Assembly: GCA_902778265.1 (NCBI GenBank)
Contig: CACYXI010000014.1
Span: 1-64,000, forward strand
Length of the DNA stretch: 64,000 nt
Reading direction: 5' to 3'
DNA from: an uncultured Bacteroidales bacterium
GTDB lineage: Bacteria; Bacteroidota; Bacteroidia; Bacteroidales; Bacteroidaceae
Of this stretch, positions 45,351 to 55,641 are shown in pieces. The notes below the pieces were generated by a model. The model was not told the origin of the DNA and did no database searches. It worked only from the letters and a program-made list of their open reading frames with translations. The translations under genes were made by a program, and so were the position numbers. Within the stretch, counting starts at the first letter, position 1, and every line of letters begins with the position of its first letter.

Positions 45351-45446
45351 TTAACCTCTCATACCGTTAAGAGTCTTAACAACCATGTAAATGCTGAACA
45401 ATGCTGCTGCATAAACTGCACTTGTCATTACCATAAATGTTGTCAT
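45351..45446 (-). CDS. 31-residue single-helix membrane peptide
   Basis: MTTFMVMTSAVYAAALFSIY then MVVKTLNGMRG. Support: a purine-rich site AAAGAAAGGAAAC just before the ATG, a consensus promoter about 100 bases upstream (45553-45584), and a terminator beyond the stop. One membrane helix (about residues 4-24) with a short basic tail. Size and form are like small subunits or regulators of membrane complexes. I know no family for it. Confidence 0.6.
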   Translation of the reverse strand: MTTFMVMTSAVYAAALFSIYMVVKTLNGMRG

Positions 45447-45552
45447 AATGTGTTTCCTTTCTTTAATTTTAAAATGTTATCCTTTATATAAAATACTAAT
45501 CTCGTCTTCAGTTGGAATTCTTTAAAAAGTAGTTCCTTCTTGATTTCGAGTG

Positions 45553-45584
45553 CAAAGGTATAACAAATTGTGTAGGCACACAAA
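45553..45584 (-). promoter_or_regulatory. Promoter of the 31-residue peptide gene
   Basis: On the minus strand TTTG (45581-45584), 20 bases, TACCTTTG (45553-45560). Confidence 0.7.
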
Positions 45585-45721
45585 TATTTTTATGACTTTG
45601 TGATAAAAAGTGGTAAATAACAAATTTATGTCAAGAAAACCGTATTTTTGTCCTTTTCTTGCTCTATGTCAGCTAAAATGGCTGAAAATAAGCTGAAATG
45701 GCTTACAAATTGACACAAATC

Positions 45722-45876
45722 AAATTAGTTCATAGTGCATAGTTCATAATTCATAGTATTCTTTAGTTCATAGTTCATAGTGCATAGTTGGTTGGTGCAC
45801 GGTAACTATAAATTATGAACTATGCACTATGAACGAAGTAAGACTATGAACTATGAATTATGAACTATGAACTAAA
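45722..45876. repeat. Mirror element, family H (GTTCATAGT words)
   Basis: AGTTCATAGTGCATAGTTCA and TAATTCATAG, centre GTTGGTTGGTGCACGGTAAC, then TTATGAACTATGCACTATGA and further ACTATGAATTATGAACTATG. Reaches the stop of the phosphorylase gene. The stretch 45585-45721 holds nothing I recognise. Confidence 0.85.
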
Positions 45877-46758
45877 TCAGATTCTGTTTAGTACAGTTCT
45901 CAGTATATTTTCCATCGTGTTCTTGTATGTCGTATTCATTTCCTTGTCGTAACGGTTGGCTATCACCATACAACAGGTTGTAGCCTTGTGACCAAGCATA
46001 GCCGACATACCGGCAACGGCAGAAGATTCCATCTCGAAGTTACATATCTTGAGAGTCTCGCCTGTCTCAGGGCTTGTGTAAGAGAATGCCTCTACCTTCT
46101 GATTCTGCTCGGGATCTTGTATCTTCAGGCGAATCTGTCGGCCTTGCGGACCATAGAAGCCACCGCATGAAGCGGTAATGCCACGATGCATATCCGTGCC
46201 ACCAATTCGTCTGCTCAGCTCGTCATCAGCAACGGCAACGTATGGAGCACCCTTCTTTTCCGACCAGTTCATGTGCTTGCGGAAAGCCTCTTCCAGTTTC
46301 AGGTCGCATACCTTGTCACGATCTGCATAATAGTTAAGCAGACCGTCAAAGCCGATACTCTTAACCGAAATGATAGGTGTGCCGATAGGCGTGTCGGGTT
46401 GTAGACCGCCACAAGTGCCTATACGCACAATATCGAGTGTGCGATGCTGGGGATTATCCTCGCGTGTGGCATAGTTGATGTTGGCAAGCGAATCGAGTTC
46501 GGTAAGCACGATATCGATATTGTCGCAACCGATACCTGTTGACTGTACCGTTATTCGCTTACCTTTGTAGGTACCCGTAATGGTATGAAACTCGCGATTG
46601 GAAACCTCGTTCTCAATAGAGTCGAAGAATCCTCCTATCGTTGACACTCTCTCTGGATCGCCAACGAGTATCACTTTATCTGCCAGATGTTCTGGCTTCA
46701 GATGAAGGTGGAAACAACTGCCATCTTCATTAATGATTAGTTCTGAAGGTGCGTACAT
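45877..46758 (-). CDS. Nucleoside phosphorylase (uridine phosphorylase-like)
   Basis: Cleaves a nucleoside with phosphate to base and ribose-1-phosphate. 293 residues, longer than E. coli Udp (253). Phosphate motif ILVGDPERVST (near 30), STGIGCDNIDIVLTEL, RIGTCGGLQ (near 112) and the ribose-binding FEMESSAVAGM (near 243). Separated from the PD40 gene upstream by a family B element. Confidence 0.88.
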   Translation of the reverse strand: MYAPSELIINEDGSCFHLHLKPEHLADKVILVGDPERVSTIGGFFDSIENEVSNREFHTITGTYKGKRITVQSTGIGCDNIDIVLTELDSLANINYATREDNPQHRTLDIVRIGTCGGLQPDTPIGTPIISVKSIGFDGLLNYYADRDKVCDLKLEEAFRKHMNWSEKKGAPYVAVADDELSRRIGGTDMHRGITASCGGFYGPQGRQIRLKIQDPEQNQKVEAFSYTSPETGETLKICNFEMESSAVAGMSAMLGHKATTCCMVIANRYDKEMNTTYKNTMENILRTVLNRI

Positions 46759-46767
46759 AGAATAAAG

Positions 46768-46905
46768 ATAATAAGACCCTCCCCCTTACCCCTCCCATAA
46801 AGGGAGGGGAGTAGTTTGTATTGAAGTTTTATAGAGGAAGGTCGTAGTTTAATAAATGTATTTACTCCCCTCCCTTTATGGGAGGGGTATGGGGGTGGGT
46901 CTTTA
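46768..46905. repeat. Mirror element, family B
   Basis: GACCCTCCCCCTTACCCCTC and GGGAGGGGAGTAG, centre of about 55 bases, ACTCCCCTCCCTTTATGGGA and GGGGTATGGGGGTGGGTC. Lies between two minus-strand genes. Confidence 0.85.
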
Positions 46906-48051
46906 TTTGCTAATAGCTTGTATCTCCGTATTCCTTATCTGCTTCTCGGTATAGTTGAGTTTCTGACGTTCGTTGAACACCTCAACTTCCATCTGGGCGA
47001 TGGTGCCGGCAAGATTCCTGCTACCGTTATGATATTTTATGCGCAGGTCGTTAAGTTGCTTCTCACGTGTCTCTACGTTGTTCTTCATAGTGAGATAGGT
47101 AGGGAACTGATTCTGATTCACGCTACTACGGAAATCAGAAATGTTGTGATACACCAACTTATCGTTTATGATGAAATCAAAGCTATGATTCTTCTTTGCT
47201 CCCTTTGCCTGACGAGCCTCGTAATAACGTGACAAGGCTGCTGCCAAAGCCGTTTCGTCGGTCTGCGAATCCTTGATGGATCTGAGGCGAGCAAGGCGGT
47301 CGAGCTGAATCTCTGGGGTCGTTTCCATATCGTATGTCTCGCGGCTCTCTGTTGGCTGGAAGACATACACGCACACCTTACCATCGTTCTGACGGCGGTT
47401 AGTTACCAGATAGCCCAGATCGTTGAACTCGTCTATAATATAATATGTATCGTCTGCGAAAGAGTTGAAAGGCAACCCTAAGCTCTGAGGCTTGTAGAAC
47501 GAATGGCTGTCGCTATCATATACGGTATAGTAGATGTCGTATTTACCCATAGAGTCCTCGCCGTCGCGTGCTGCAAAGTAGAGTGTCACGCCATCCGTCA
47601 TCATAAACGGACAGATAACGTCAGTAACACCCTCAAGATGTAGAATCTCGGCTGCATCCCATTTGTTGCCAAGCTTTTCCTCAACCATAAACACATGATT
47701 GCCCGAAGCCTGCTGTACGGAAGAGAATCTCTTGGTCTCAAACTCGTTGGTGAAGTAATAGTCGTATCCGTCGCCACGCTCGCTTTTCTTCATGCTTATC
47801 TTTCCGCATGAAGAGGAGAGAGGCAGGTGACTAAGGAAATCACTCTCGTTGGCTACTAACGAATCTACGAACATCACCTTTGCCGTTGAAGGAAACAGCT
47901 TTGCAAAGTTCAGGTCTTCATTCGTAGGAACCACGGCTCCAGGTTTTGCCGCCTTGACAGGAGCCTTTGGTGCGCGTGCCACCTGTGCCTGAGCTGTTGA
48001 GAGTCCAAGGAAGAGAGAGAAGATAGCTATATAGAGTCTTGAATATTTCAT
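46903..48051 (-). CDS. Secreted PD40/TolB-like repeat protein
   Basis: 382 residues with signal peptide ending near STAQAQ. The middle (about 95-230) has PD40-type propeller strands (GVTLYFAARDGEDSMGKYDI, YYIIDEFNDLGYLVTNRR). The last 60 residues are probably a coiled coil (NNVETREKQLNDLRIKYHNG ... FNERQKLNYTEKQI). No catalytic motif. Such proteins in Bacteroidetes are envelope-associated; the role is unknown. Confidence 0.7.
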   Translation of the reverse strand: MKYSRLYIAIFSLFLGLSTAQAQVARAPKAPVKAAKPGAVVPTNEDLNFAKLFPSTAKVMFVDSLVANESDFLSHLPLSSSCGKISMKKSERGDGYDYYFTNEFETKRFSSVQQASGNHVFMVEEKLGNKWDAAEILHLEGVTDVICPFMMTDGVTLYFAARDGEDSMGKYDIYYTVYDSDSHSFYKPQSLGLPFNSFADDTYYIIDEFNDLGYLVTNRRQNDGKVCVYVFQPTESRETYDMETTPEIQLDRLARLRSIKDSQTDETALAAALSRYYEARQAKGAKKNHSFDFIINDKLVYHNISDFRSSVNQNQFPTYLTMKNNVETREKQLNDLRIKYHNGSRNLAGTIAQMEVEVFNERQKLNYTEKQIRNTEIQAISK

Positions 48052-48061
48052 TTTTTAGTAT

Positions 48062-48182
48062 TTTGATGAAGGTTGAAGGTTGAGAGATGAGGGTTTTTAT
48101 GGATGAAGGGTGATGGATGAAGGATGAGCGTTTATTACTACCAAACCTTATTCCTTATTCCCTTATTCCTTATTCTCCTTCT
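48062..48182. repeat. Mirror element, family I (GATGAAGG words)
   Basis: TTGATGAAGGTTGAAGGTTG, GATGAAGGGTGATGGATGAA on one side and TTATTCCTTATTCCCTTATT on the other. Lies in the leader of the PD40 gene. Confidence 0.6.
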
Positions 48183-48194
48183 ATTTTTCGTGTG

Positions 48195-48226
48195 CAAAAA
48201 TACTAAAAAGAAATGATATTATCAAA
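48195..48226 (-). promoter_or_regulatory. Promoter of the PD40 gene
   Basis: On the minus strand TTTG (48223-48226), 20 bases, TATTTTTG (48195-48202); it overlaps the last codons of the EamA gene. Confidence 0.6.
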
Positions 48227-49097
48227 TTTTTGAGCGTTTTTTTCTTACGGCAAGTATCATTCCTGTTATCAGTATTACCGCACCTGCTATTGCCAGTAAT
48301 GTGATTCGCTCTCCCAGGATAAAGGCTCCTGCTATCATAGTGACAAGTGGTTGGAGGTAGATGTAGTTGGTGGATTTCACGGCTCCCAACTGTCGCATCA
48401 CCCAGTTCCAAAGCAGATAGCCGCCTGTTGAGGCTATGAATCCGAGGAATAGCAGGTTGCCCCATATCGTCATGTTGCCTGACGCAAGTATGTCGATGTC
48501 AAGAGGATGCACTATGGCGAAATATGGCATTATGGTCATAAGACCGTAGAAGAATACCTTCCTCGTGATGAAATCGGCTGAGTATCTGCCCATTATCCTT
48601 CGCATGAAGAGTGAGTAGAAGCCCCATGTGAGTGACGCTCCGAGGGCAAGGGCATCGCCAAGCGGATTGAGGTGTAGCACAAACTGACCGTTGAGCACCA
48701 CGAGTACTACTCCTACGAATGCCAGTATAGAGCCTATAACCTGCCTCATGCTCAGTCGTTCGCTCTTATAGAAGATTGCCAGAAGCATGGCCGTAACTAA
48801 GGGTGTGGTGCTAACGAGGATGCTCACGTTGGATGAGGTAGAGTGGAGTAGTGCCATATTCTCCACGAGGAAGTATATGGAGCCGCCCATCATACCAAGT
48901 CCCACGAGCGTCAGTTCGTCGGCTTTGGTATTGGCAAACAATCGTTTGTGCGATATGCTGAGCATACAGATGTATGCTATCACAAAGCGCACGAAGAATA
49001 TGTCAGCAGGTAATAACCCGCTGTTTAGCAGTACCTTACTGCTAACGAATGTGGTGCCCCAAATCAGGACAACGAGTATTGCGATGAGATGTGCCAA
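48222..49097 (-). CDS. EamA-family (DMT) transporter
   Basis: Drug/metabolite-type inner-membrane exporter, 291 residues, about ten helices in two EamA halves (LIAILVVLIWGTTFVSSKVL; ALGASLTWGFYSLFMRRIMG). The second half ends with YLQPLVTMIAGAFILGERIT. Substrate unknown. A family A element precedes it. Confidence 0.9.
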   Translation of the reverse strand: MAHLIAILVVLIWGTTFVSSKVLLNSGLLPADIFFVRFVIAYICMLSISHKRLFANTKADELTLVGLGMMGGSIYFLVENMALLHSTSSNVSILVSTTPLVTAMLLAIFYKSERLSMRQVIGSILAFVGVVLVVLNGQFVLHLNPLGDALALGASLTWGFYSLFMRRIMGRYSADFITRKVFFYGLMTIMPYFAIVHPLDIDILASGNMTIWGNLLFLGFIASTGGYLLWNWVMRQLGAVKSTNYIYLQPLVTMIAGAFILGERITLLAIAGAVILITGMILAVRKKRSKI

Positions 49098-49108
49098 AGC
49101 CTTAGTAA

Positions 49109-49216
49109 ATTAAAAATGAAAAATTAAAAAGTATGATTACCATATATTGCGAAAGGCTGTCGTGGAAAATACTAATCATACTTTTTACTTCTTATTTTTT
49201 ACTTTTTACTTTTTTT
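49109..49216. repeat. Mirror element, family A variant
   Basis: AAATTAAAAATGAAAAATTA and AAAAGTATGATTAC, centre CATATATTGCGAAAGGCTGT, AATCATACTTTTTACTTCTT and more complement. Lies between two minus-strand genes and overlaps the start of the right-hand gene's 3' end. Confidence 0.75.
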
Positions 49217-49670
49217 CTGCGAGGTACTCCGCAAACACCCTTGCGGCGCTTTCCACCTTCCTCACGCATGGGCGTTTCTTGTAGTATTCGGCATTACGCT
49301 CGTCGGGGATGTTGGTGTCTTTAACCACCTTGCAACCGTTCATCTTGAGCAGTTCCGCGCAAATCAGACTACCGTTCCTTTCCTTGAACTTTGCCAACAG
49401 CTCTTGCACCAGTTTATAGCATTCAGCCTTACCCTCACGATCATTACCCTCGGTCTGACCTTTCTCCAGTCCGGCAAGGGTAACGAGACCAGAGGCTGCA
49501 CCACACATCATGCGCATCCTACCGACACCTCCGCCGAAACCTGCGCTAATGCGTTTAGCCATAGTGTCATCCAAACCATACATATCGGCAAATGCAGCCA
49601 CCACGGCTTGTGAACAGCCGTAGCCTTGCATGAAACACTCTACGGCACCTTGTATTCTGTCTTTTTCCAT
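49206..49670 (-). CDS. C-GCAxxG-C-C family protein
   Basis: 154 residues. The family motif is present as GYGCSQAVVAAF (near 17) and MCGAASGLVTLAG (near 55), with further cysteines in KAECYKL, ICAELL and MNGCKVV. Probably redox-active or metal-binding; no firm function is known. A TAATTTTG box at 49679-49686 lies almost at the start codon, so the mRNA may be nearly leaderless. Confidence 0.85.
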   Translation of the reverse strand: MEKDRIQGAVECFMQGYGCSQAVVAAFADMYGLDDTMAKRISAGFGGGVGRMRMMCGAASGLVTLAGLEKGQTEGNDREGKAECYKLVQELLAKFKERNGSLICAELLKMNGCKVVKDTNIPDERNAEYYKKRPCVRKVESAARVFAEYLAEKK

Positions 49671-49787
49671 ATTGGTTACAAAATTATATATTTTTTTCGA
49701 GATTATGCGCCTTTATATCTAAAAATGTGGAACGTACAAGAAAAAACGTGCAAATCATTACGATCTGCACGCTATCTTTACTTGTTA

Positions 49788-50232
49788 AGGAGTAATAAGG
49801 AGTACAAGGAGTAGTAAGGAGTACAAGACGAATGTTTTGGAGGTGTGTTTGATGAATTAGCTCTGAAAGAGCGACATCTAATAGGGTAGTACGGATTTGC
49901 TTGCAAAGAAGTACTACCTATAATGATTATGTGGTTAGTGAGCGCCGTAGGTGCGACATCTAATATATGATAGGTGTCGGTCCTTGGCTTTCCCTTCGGC
50001 CGCCGACCTCTTCGACGTTCAGACCTCATTCCCTAAAATGTCTATATATCCAGGGCTTACGCCCTTCGCTATTAAGTGTCGCTCTTTCAGAGCTCATTCA
50101 ACCACATGTTTTCCAATAACATACGAGCTTGTGAAAATCGTATGATTTATATTATTTGTCGCTTATTATTAGCGTACAAAACATTCGTCTTGTACTCCAT
50201 ATTACTCCTTGTACTTCTTACTACTCCTTTTC
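49788..50232. repeat. Nested mirror element: family D arms around a family E element
   Basis: Outer arms AGGAGTAATAAGGAGTACAA ... ACAAGACGAATGTTTTGG (49788-49842) and ACAAAACATTCGTCTTGTAC ... TTACTACTCCTTTTC (50174-50231). Inner arms AGCTCTGAAAGAGCGACAT (from 49860) and GTGTCGCTCTTTCAGAGCT (ending about 50093). The whole 568-base gap between genes is this structure. Confidence 0.85.
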
Positions 50233-50238
50233 AAAAAA

Positions 50239-51567
<1,329 letters not shown>

Positions 51568-51642
51568 TCACACGTTTCTATTGACGAAACAACTACCAAA
51601 AGGTTCAATATCGGATGTGATAGTTATGAAACATTAACAAAA

Positions 51643-51680
51643 ATAAATGAAAAGTGAAAAATGAAAAATACAAGTTAGTA
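51643..51680. repeat. Half element, family A
   Basis: AAATAAATGAAAAGTGAAAA and ATGAAAAATACAAGTTAG: one arm only, cut by the family F element that follows. Confidence 0.6.
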
Positions 51681-51707
51681 TTTAGTTCGACGAATTCGCA
51701 CCTTTGG

Positions 51708-52010
51708 TGCTTTAACTGACAATAATTACCAATCTTACCAATCTTTTCAATCTTTTTATTTTTATCAAGAATTAGAGAAGGTTTAGCTCGACGGCCGAAG
51801 GGAAAGTCAAAATTGAATTAATGCGAAGGAGAGAATATTGCTACTTACGTAGCATTTGGAATTGGTTCGTGATTGGCAGGAGCGCAAGCGACCTTTCTCA
51901 AATTCTCTTAAAATTCAAAAAGAAAAAACTCTCTAATTCTCTAATTCTTGATAAATATATTATTGGATTAAGATTGCGTAGATTGGTAATTATTGTCAGT
52001 TAAAAGCAGC
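51708..52010. repeat. Family F element, copy 1 (about 300 bp)
   Basis: Terminal arms AACTGACAATAATTACCAAT and ATTGGTAATTATTGTCAGTT; inner arms ATCAAGAATTAGAGAA and CTCTAATTCTTGAT; conserved centre GGTTTAGCTCGACGGCCGAA ... TTGGCAGGAGCGCAAGCGAC. Closely matches 53717-54012, so it behaves as one unit of the size of a MITE. Confidence 0.85.
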
Positions 52011-52052
52011 TTGCTGCCATATAGAATATATTAATCGAACTCACGATATTTA

Positions 52053-52168
52053 AATGAATAATGAAAAGTGAAAAATGAAAATACAGTATAGTAATTTCGC
52101 GTATGGCCATTACCGGAAAAGCGTATCTTGTATTTTTCATTTTTCACTTTTCATTTTTCATTTACTAC
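52053..52168. repeat. Mirror element, family A
   Basis: ATGAATAATGAAAAGTGAAA, centre TAATTTCGCGTATGGCCATT, then TTGTATTTTTCATTTTTCAC. Ends at the stop of the DUF6266 gene. Confidence 0.8.
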
Positions 52169-53088
52169 AGCGAGTCATTCCCTCCTCCGCCATTGCCTCC
52201 AGAGTTCCCGCCTCCGTTCTCGTCGCTCGTGCTTGCGCTACCGCCACCTGTTGGTGAGAGGAACACGTCGTCACTCATGCCGTAGCTTGAGCGGGCGAGA
52301 TTATAGGCGAGGTCTCCCTGATACTCCGCGAGCTTGGTGTTGGCGCTTACGAGGCTCTGCGAACTGAGGAGAAGCTTGCCGTTCACCTTGCGAGTGTGCA
52401 CCCAACAGTAGGCGCAGTCGCCATCGTTGCCTGAATGACCAAGACAACCGTCCTGAGAGCTGAAACCGTTGCGGATGAGCACGTCCCACACCTTATCCTC
52501 GTTGGACGCGTCGAGCACGAGGGCGCAAGCGTTGCAGACCGCGTATGGGATGAGAGTCTCAGCATTAACGTACTGGCGCACGATGAAGTACGAGATCTGG
52601 TCGCCATACTTGAAGTTCGCGTTGTTCTGCACTATGCTACGCGAGAGCTGGGCGATAGTGGTGGTAGAGCTGATGCCGTCAGAACCGAGGGCGATGTCGG
52701 TAGAGGCATTCTGACCAGAGCCTGTAACCACGATTGAAGGGAGCGAGCCCTGGGTGATCTGATAAGGAGCCACGACGCACGCGCCACCTGCCACCTGCTG
52801 CTTGGTGAGATATACAGGTTCCTTCTGCATGTTCACCTTCATGAACATATTGTAGTCGGAAACGCCTGCGGGCTTCGTCTCGAACGCCTTCCTGAGACGT
52901 GGGCGGATGAGTGAGTACATCGCCACGATGTTAGTGAACTTGGTGCGCGTCTTCATCTGCCCATCGCTACGAGGGTTGCGCATGTTAGTTACCTTTTCAG
53001 ACACTACGGTCTGACCGTTGAGCTGCTTGAAGGTGAAATCGCCTACAGAGCCAGCCATCTTGCGGATGATGCCGTTGATTATTGCCAT
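52165..53088 (-). CDS. DUF6266 family protein
   Basis: 307 residues. The start MAIINGIIRKMAGSVGDFTF with FKQLNGQTVVSEKVTNMRNP is the typical opening of this Bacteroidetes family of unknown role. The C-terminal 30 residues are Gly/Ser/Asn-rich. Mid-protein cysteines occur in NDGDCAYCWVHTRKV. The gene lies alone between two copies of the family F element, in an accessory-like stretch. Confidence 0.75.
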   Translation of the reverse strand: MAIINGIIRKMAGSVGDFTFKQLNGQTVVSEKVTNMRNPRSDGQMKTRTKFTNIVAMYSLIRPRLRKAFETKPAGVSDYNMFMKVNMQKEPVYLTKQQVAGGACVVAPYQITQGSLPSIVVTGSGQNASTDIALGSDGISSTTTIAQLSRSIVQNNANFKYGDQISYFIVRQYVNAETLIPYAVCNACALVLDASNEDKVWDVLIRNGFSSQDGCLGHSGNDGDCAYCWVHTRKVNGKLLLSSQSLVSANTKLAEYQGDLAYNLARSSYGMSDDVFLSPTGGGSASTSDENGGGNSGGNGGGGNDSL

Positions 53089-53142
53089 AATTTTTGAAAT
53101 TAAGAGATTAAGAAATTAAGAGATTAAATTTTTGCAAGTTTT

Positions 53143-53292
53143 TGGGGGAAGTACAAGGAGTACAAGGAGTTCAAGGAGTACAAGACGAATGCCTTGAACG
53201 TTCAAAGAAAGCGATAAATACTATCGTCTTGTACTACTTAAGCGACCATAGGGAGCGTTACTCCTTGTACTCCTTATTACTCCTTCCAAGTG
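53143..53292. repeat. Mirror element, family D
   Basis: AAGTACAAGGAGTACAAGGA and GGAGTACAAGACGAATG, centre, then TCGTCTTGTACTACTTAAGC and CTCCTTGTACTCCTTATTAC. Upstream of the DUF6266 gene. The stretch 53293-53716 holds no gene I can support. Confidence 0.8.
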
Positions 53293-53716
53293 TAGTTTGC
53301 GAAACTTGACTTTTGAATGGGTGTAATCAGAATCAGTTTCTCTTCGCTCGTGGCCTTTGATTGAAGAGCGTGATCTGCATTTCTTCATTCTCCGTTGTTC
53401 TGTTGTCTGCTCCCTTTGGCGCCCATCGCGAATGGGACTTACATGGGAGTCACAAGGGAGTTACATGGGACTTGCTTCTGACGCTTCCGAGCAATTCATG
53501 TCCCCGAATCCTTTTCTTGATGCAACGTGCTTTGCACCTCGCACCTGAAAGATAACGAACGTCGGCTGAAAGCCGGTGCGTGTTTCAATCTTTCAAGTGC
53601 AAAGTTACGAAAAGCAGAATTGGCGGTTAGGACATAGCGTGAACAAGCGTGCAATAACGGGACATTTTCCTGAAAAAAATCTAACGCGGAGAATGAAACG
53701 GCAACAAGTTGCCTCT

Positions 53717-54012
53717 AACTGACAATAATTACCAATCTAACCAATCTTTTCAATCTTTTTATTTTTATCAAGAATTAGAGAATTAGAGAAGGTTTAGCTC
53801 GACGGCCGAAGGGAAAGTCAAAATTGAATTAATGCGAAAGAGAGAATTCGTGCTACTTGCGTAGCATTTGGAATGGTGCGTGATTGGCAGGAGCGTAAGC
53901 GACCTTTCTCAAATTCTCGTCAATTCAAAAAGAAGAAATTCTCTAATTCTTGATAAAAAAATAATAATTTATGGTTAAAGATTGCGCAGATTGGTAATTA
54001 TTGTCAGTTCAA
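53717..54012. repeat. Family F element, copy 2
   Basis: TAACTGACAATAATTACCAA ... GGTTTAGCTCGACGGCCGAA ... TTGGTAATTATTGTCAGTTC. Same centre and orientation as copy 1, with small differences. Confidence 0.85.
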
Positions 54013-54036
54013 GCAACGTAAGTTGCGCATTATTCG

Positions 54037-54267
54037 CTACTCATACCCGTCTGGTGTGCCGAGGAATTGTAAAATCAGTTCCACCTGTCGTGGTGAGAAT
54101 GATTTTGTCTGCTTACGGTAGCCTGTGGCATCAAGCAGCTTGACCAACTCGTCGTTTCTGTTAATCCACGTCATTAGGTGGTTGTTGGCTGTGCGTGGCA
54201 AGGAGTTAGGGAAATAGCATAGCGCCAGTTCCTTCTTGCTATACACTCGTATCGGAAACTTGTTCAT
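54037..54267 (-). CDS. DUF4248 family protein
   Basis: 76 residues. The opening FPIRVYSKKELALCYFPNSL matches this small Bacteroidales family, usually found next to primase and VirE/DUF3987-type genes in integrated elements. Its start overlaps the primase stop by 4 bases (ATGA), so the two are translationally coupled. Possibly DNA-binding; unproven. Confidence 0.82.
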   Translation of the reverse strand: MNKFPIRVYSKKELALCYFPNSLPRTANNHLMTWINRNDELVKLLDATGYRKQTKSFSPRQVELILQFLGTPDGYE

Positions 54268-55172
54268 GATGAAACTCCTTTCTTTTTTGTTAAAACATAA
54301 TACTCGGCGAAATCCTTACACCCCAACGGCAGATGATGATGCTGCAAGTCGGGCAACCGACTCTTCAACTGAAGGAAGAGCCGCTCACCAGGCTCGTCGT
54401 TGTCGGGAAACATATGCAATCGGGTGTGAGGCGTCAGATGTCGGGTGATGGTGGTCACGTCGTCATCCTTCATCAACGTGGCCGACGGAATGGCTATCGC
54501 CTTACGTCCCGACGAGAGCATAGCCCAGCAGTCGGAGCAGCCCTCGGTGATGTAGAGGTCGTCGTCGGGGCGGAGCAATCGAAGGATGGGCAGGTTGTAG
54601 ATTGTGCAACGGCTGCCTTGCGGGAACCTGAACCTCGGCAGGTCGTCGCGCGGGTTCAGGTTACGGTTCTGAATGCCTATGAGCCTGCCCTCGCAGTCGT
54701 AGTAGGGAATCTGCAACCAGTTCACGCCCTTGCGGTCCTGCCACGACGTCAACCGGCACCAGCGCACCACACGCTCGTCAATCATCCGCTCCGCGAAGAG
54801 GAACGCTCGGGCGACATCCGATAGCCACGGCCGCTCGAAGAATCGTTCGTAGCGCTTCGGGTCGAACGTTGTTACGTCGCTAACGGGAGGCGCCTTATAT
54901 TCCGTCAGGATGATGTTGCTATCGTTAGCCAGCCAACGGCAGGCATCGATGAAGTTGAGGCTCAGCTGTCGCATCGCGAGGCTAATGGTGTCGCCAGTCG
55001 CCCCGCATACGAAGCAACGGTATGTGTTTCTGCTTACGTGGAACGATAGGCTCGCGTGGTGGTCCTCATGAAACGGACACAGGCACTTATGCCTCGTGAC
55101 GCGAAGTCCCAGTCGCTCCGCCACCCCCTCAATAGGCAGCTCCCGCAGCTTTTTAATTTCTTGCTTCTCCAT
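54264..55172 (-). CDS. CHC2 zinc-finger / TOPRIM primase-like protein
   Basis: 302 residues. CHC2 zinc finger: CPFHEDHHASLSFHV and YRCFVCGATGD (about 31-62). The C-terminal TOPRIM-like domain shows LYITEGCSDCWAMLSSG (Glu near 210) and HMFPDNDEPGERLF (Asp pair near 255). Typical primase of Bacteroidales mobile elements; would make primers or act in element replication. Coupled to the DUF4248 gene; higher G+C than its surroundings. Confidence 0.88.
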   Translation of the reverse strand: MEKQEIKKLRELPIEGVAERLGLRVTRHKCLCPFHEDHHASLSFHVSRNTYRCFVCGATGDTISLAMRQLSLNFIDACRWLANDSNIILTEYKAPPVSDVTTFDPKRYERFFERPWLSDVARAFLFAERMIDERVVRWCRLTSWQDRKGVNWLQIPYYDCEGRLIGIQNRNLNPRDDLPRFRFPQGSRCTIYNLPILRLLRPDDDLYITEGCSDCWAMLSSGRKAIAIPSATLMKDDDVTTITRHLTPHTRLHMFPDNDEPGERLFLQLKSRLPDLQHHHLPLGCKDFAEYYVLTKKKGVSS

Positions 55173-55191
55173 AAAGAATTTTTTTTGATTT

Positions 55192-55372
55192 AGAACGCAA
55201 AGTCGCTAAGTCACAAAGAATATTTAGAACACGGAAAGCACGAAAGAAACGGAATCGCAACTTCGTTGCTTGAACTGACAATAATTGTTCGCAGTAGCTC
55301 ACCAAGCTACGCAAGTTCCCAATCTTACCAATCTTTTCAATCTTTTTATTTTTTATCAAGAATTTGATTGTT
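55192..55372. repeat. Word-repeat arm G followed by a partial family F element
   Basis: GAACGCAAAGTCGCTAAGTC and AACACGGAAAGCACGAAAG, then AACTGACAATAATTG, an insert TTCGCAGTAGCTCACCAAGC, and CAATCTTACCAATCTTTTCA ... TATCAAGAATTTGAT. Only the left part of F is present. Confidence 0.7.
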
Positions 55373-55373
55373 A

Positions 55374-55605
55374 GTGAGAACCCCGAAGGGGTGACACCTA
55401 ATAGGGTAGTACGTAAGTGCTACCTATGATGACGTTTTTTTAGTGAGCGCCGTAGGTGCGATACCTGTTATATATGATAAGTGTCGGTCCTTCAGACCTC
55501 AGATTACTATATGTCCATAGGATAACGGCTCTTACGAACCGCCCTTTTAGGTGTCGGGCTTTCAGCCCTCGTAATCTATGCCGTTCCCCCATGCGTGCGT
55601 TAGCG
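55374..55605. repeat. Filler element, family E
   Basis: GTGAGAACCCCGAAGGGGTG, CACCTAATAGGGTAGTACGT, GTGAGCGCCGTAGGTGCGAT, and a GTGTCGGGCTTTCAGCCCTC end. Lies directly past the frameshifted DUF3987-like gene. Confidence 0.7.
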
Positions 55606-55641
55606 GCTCCCTCCCTATGGGGGGGGGGCGGGGGGAGAGGC

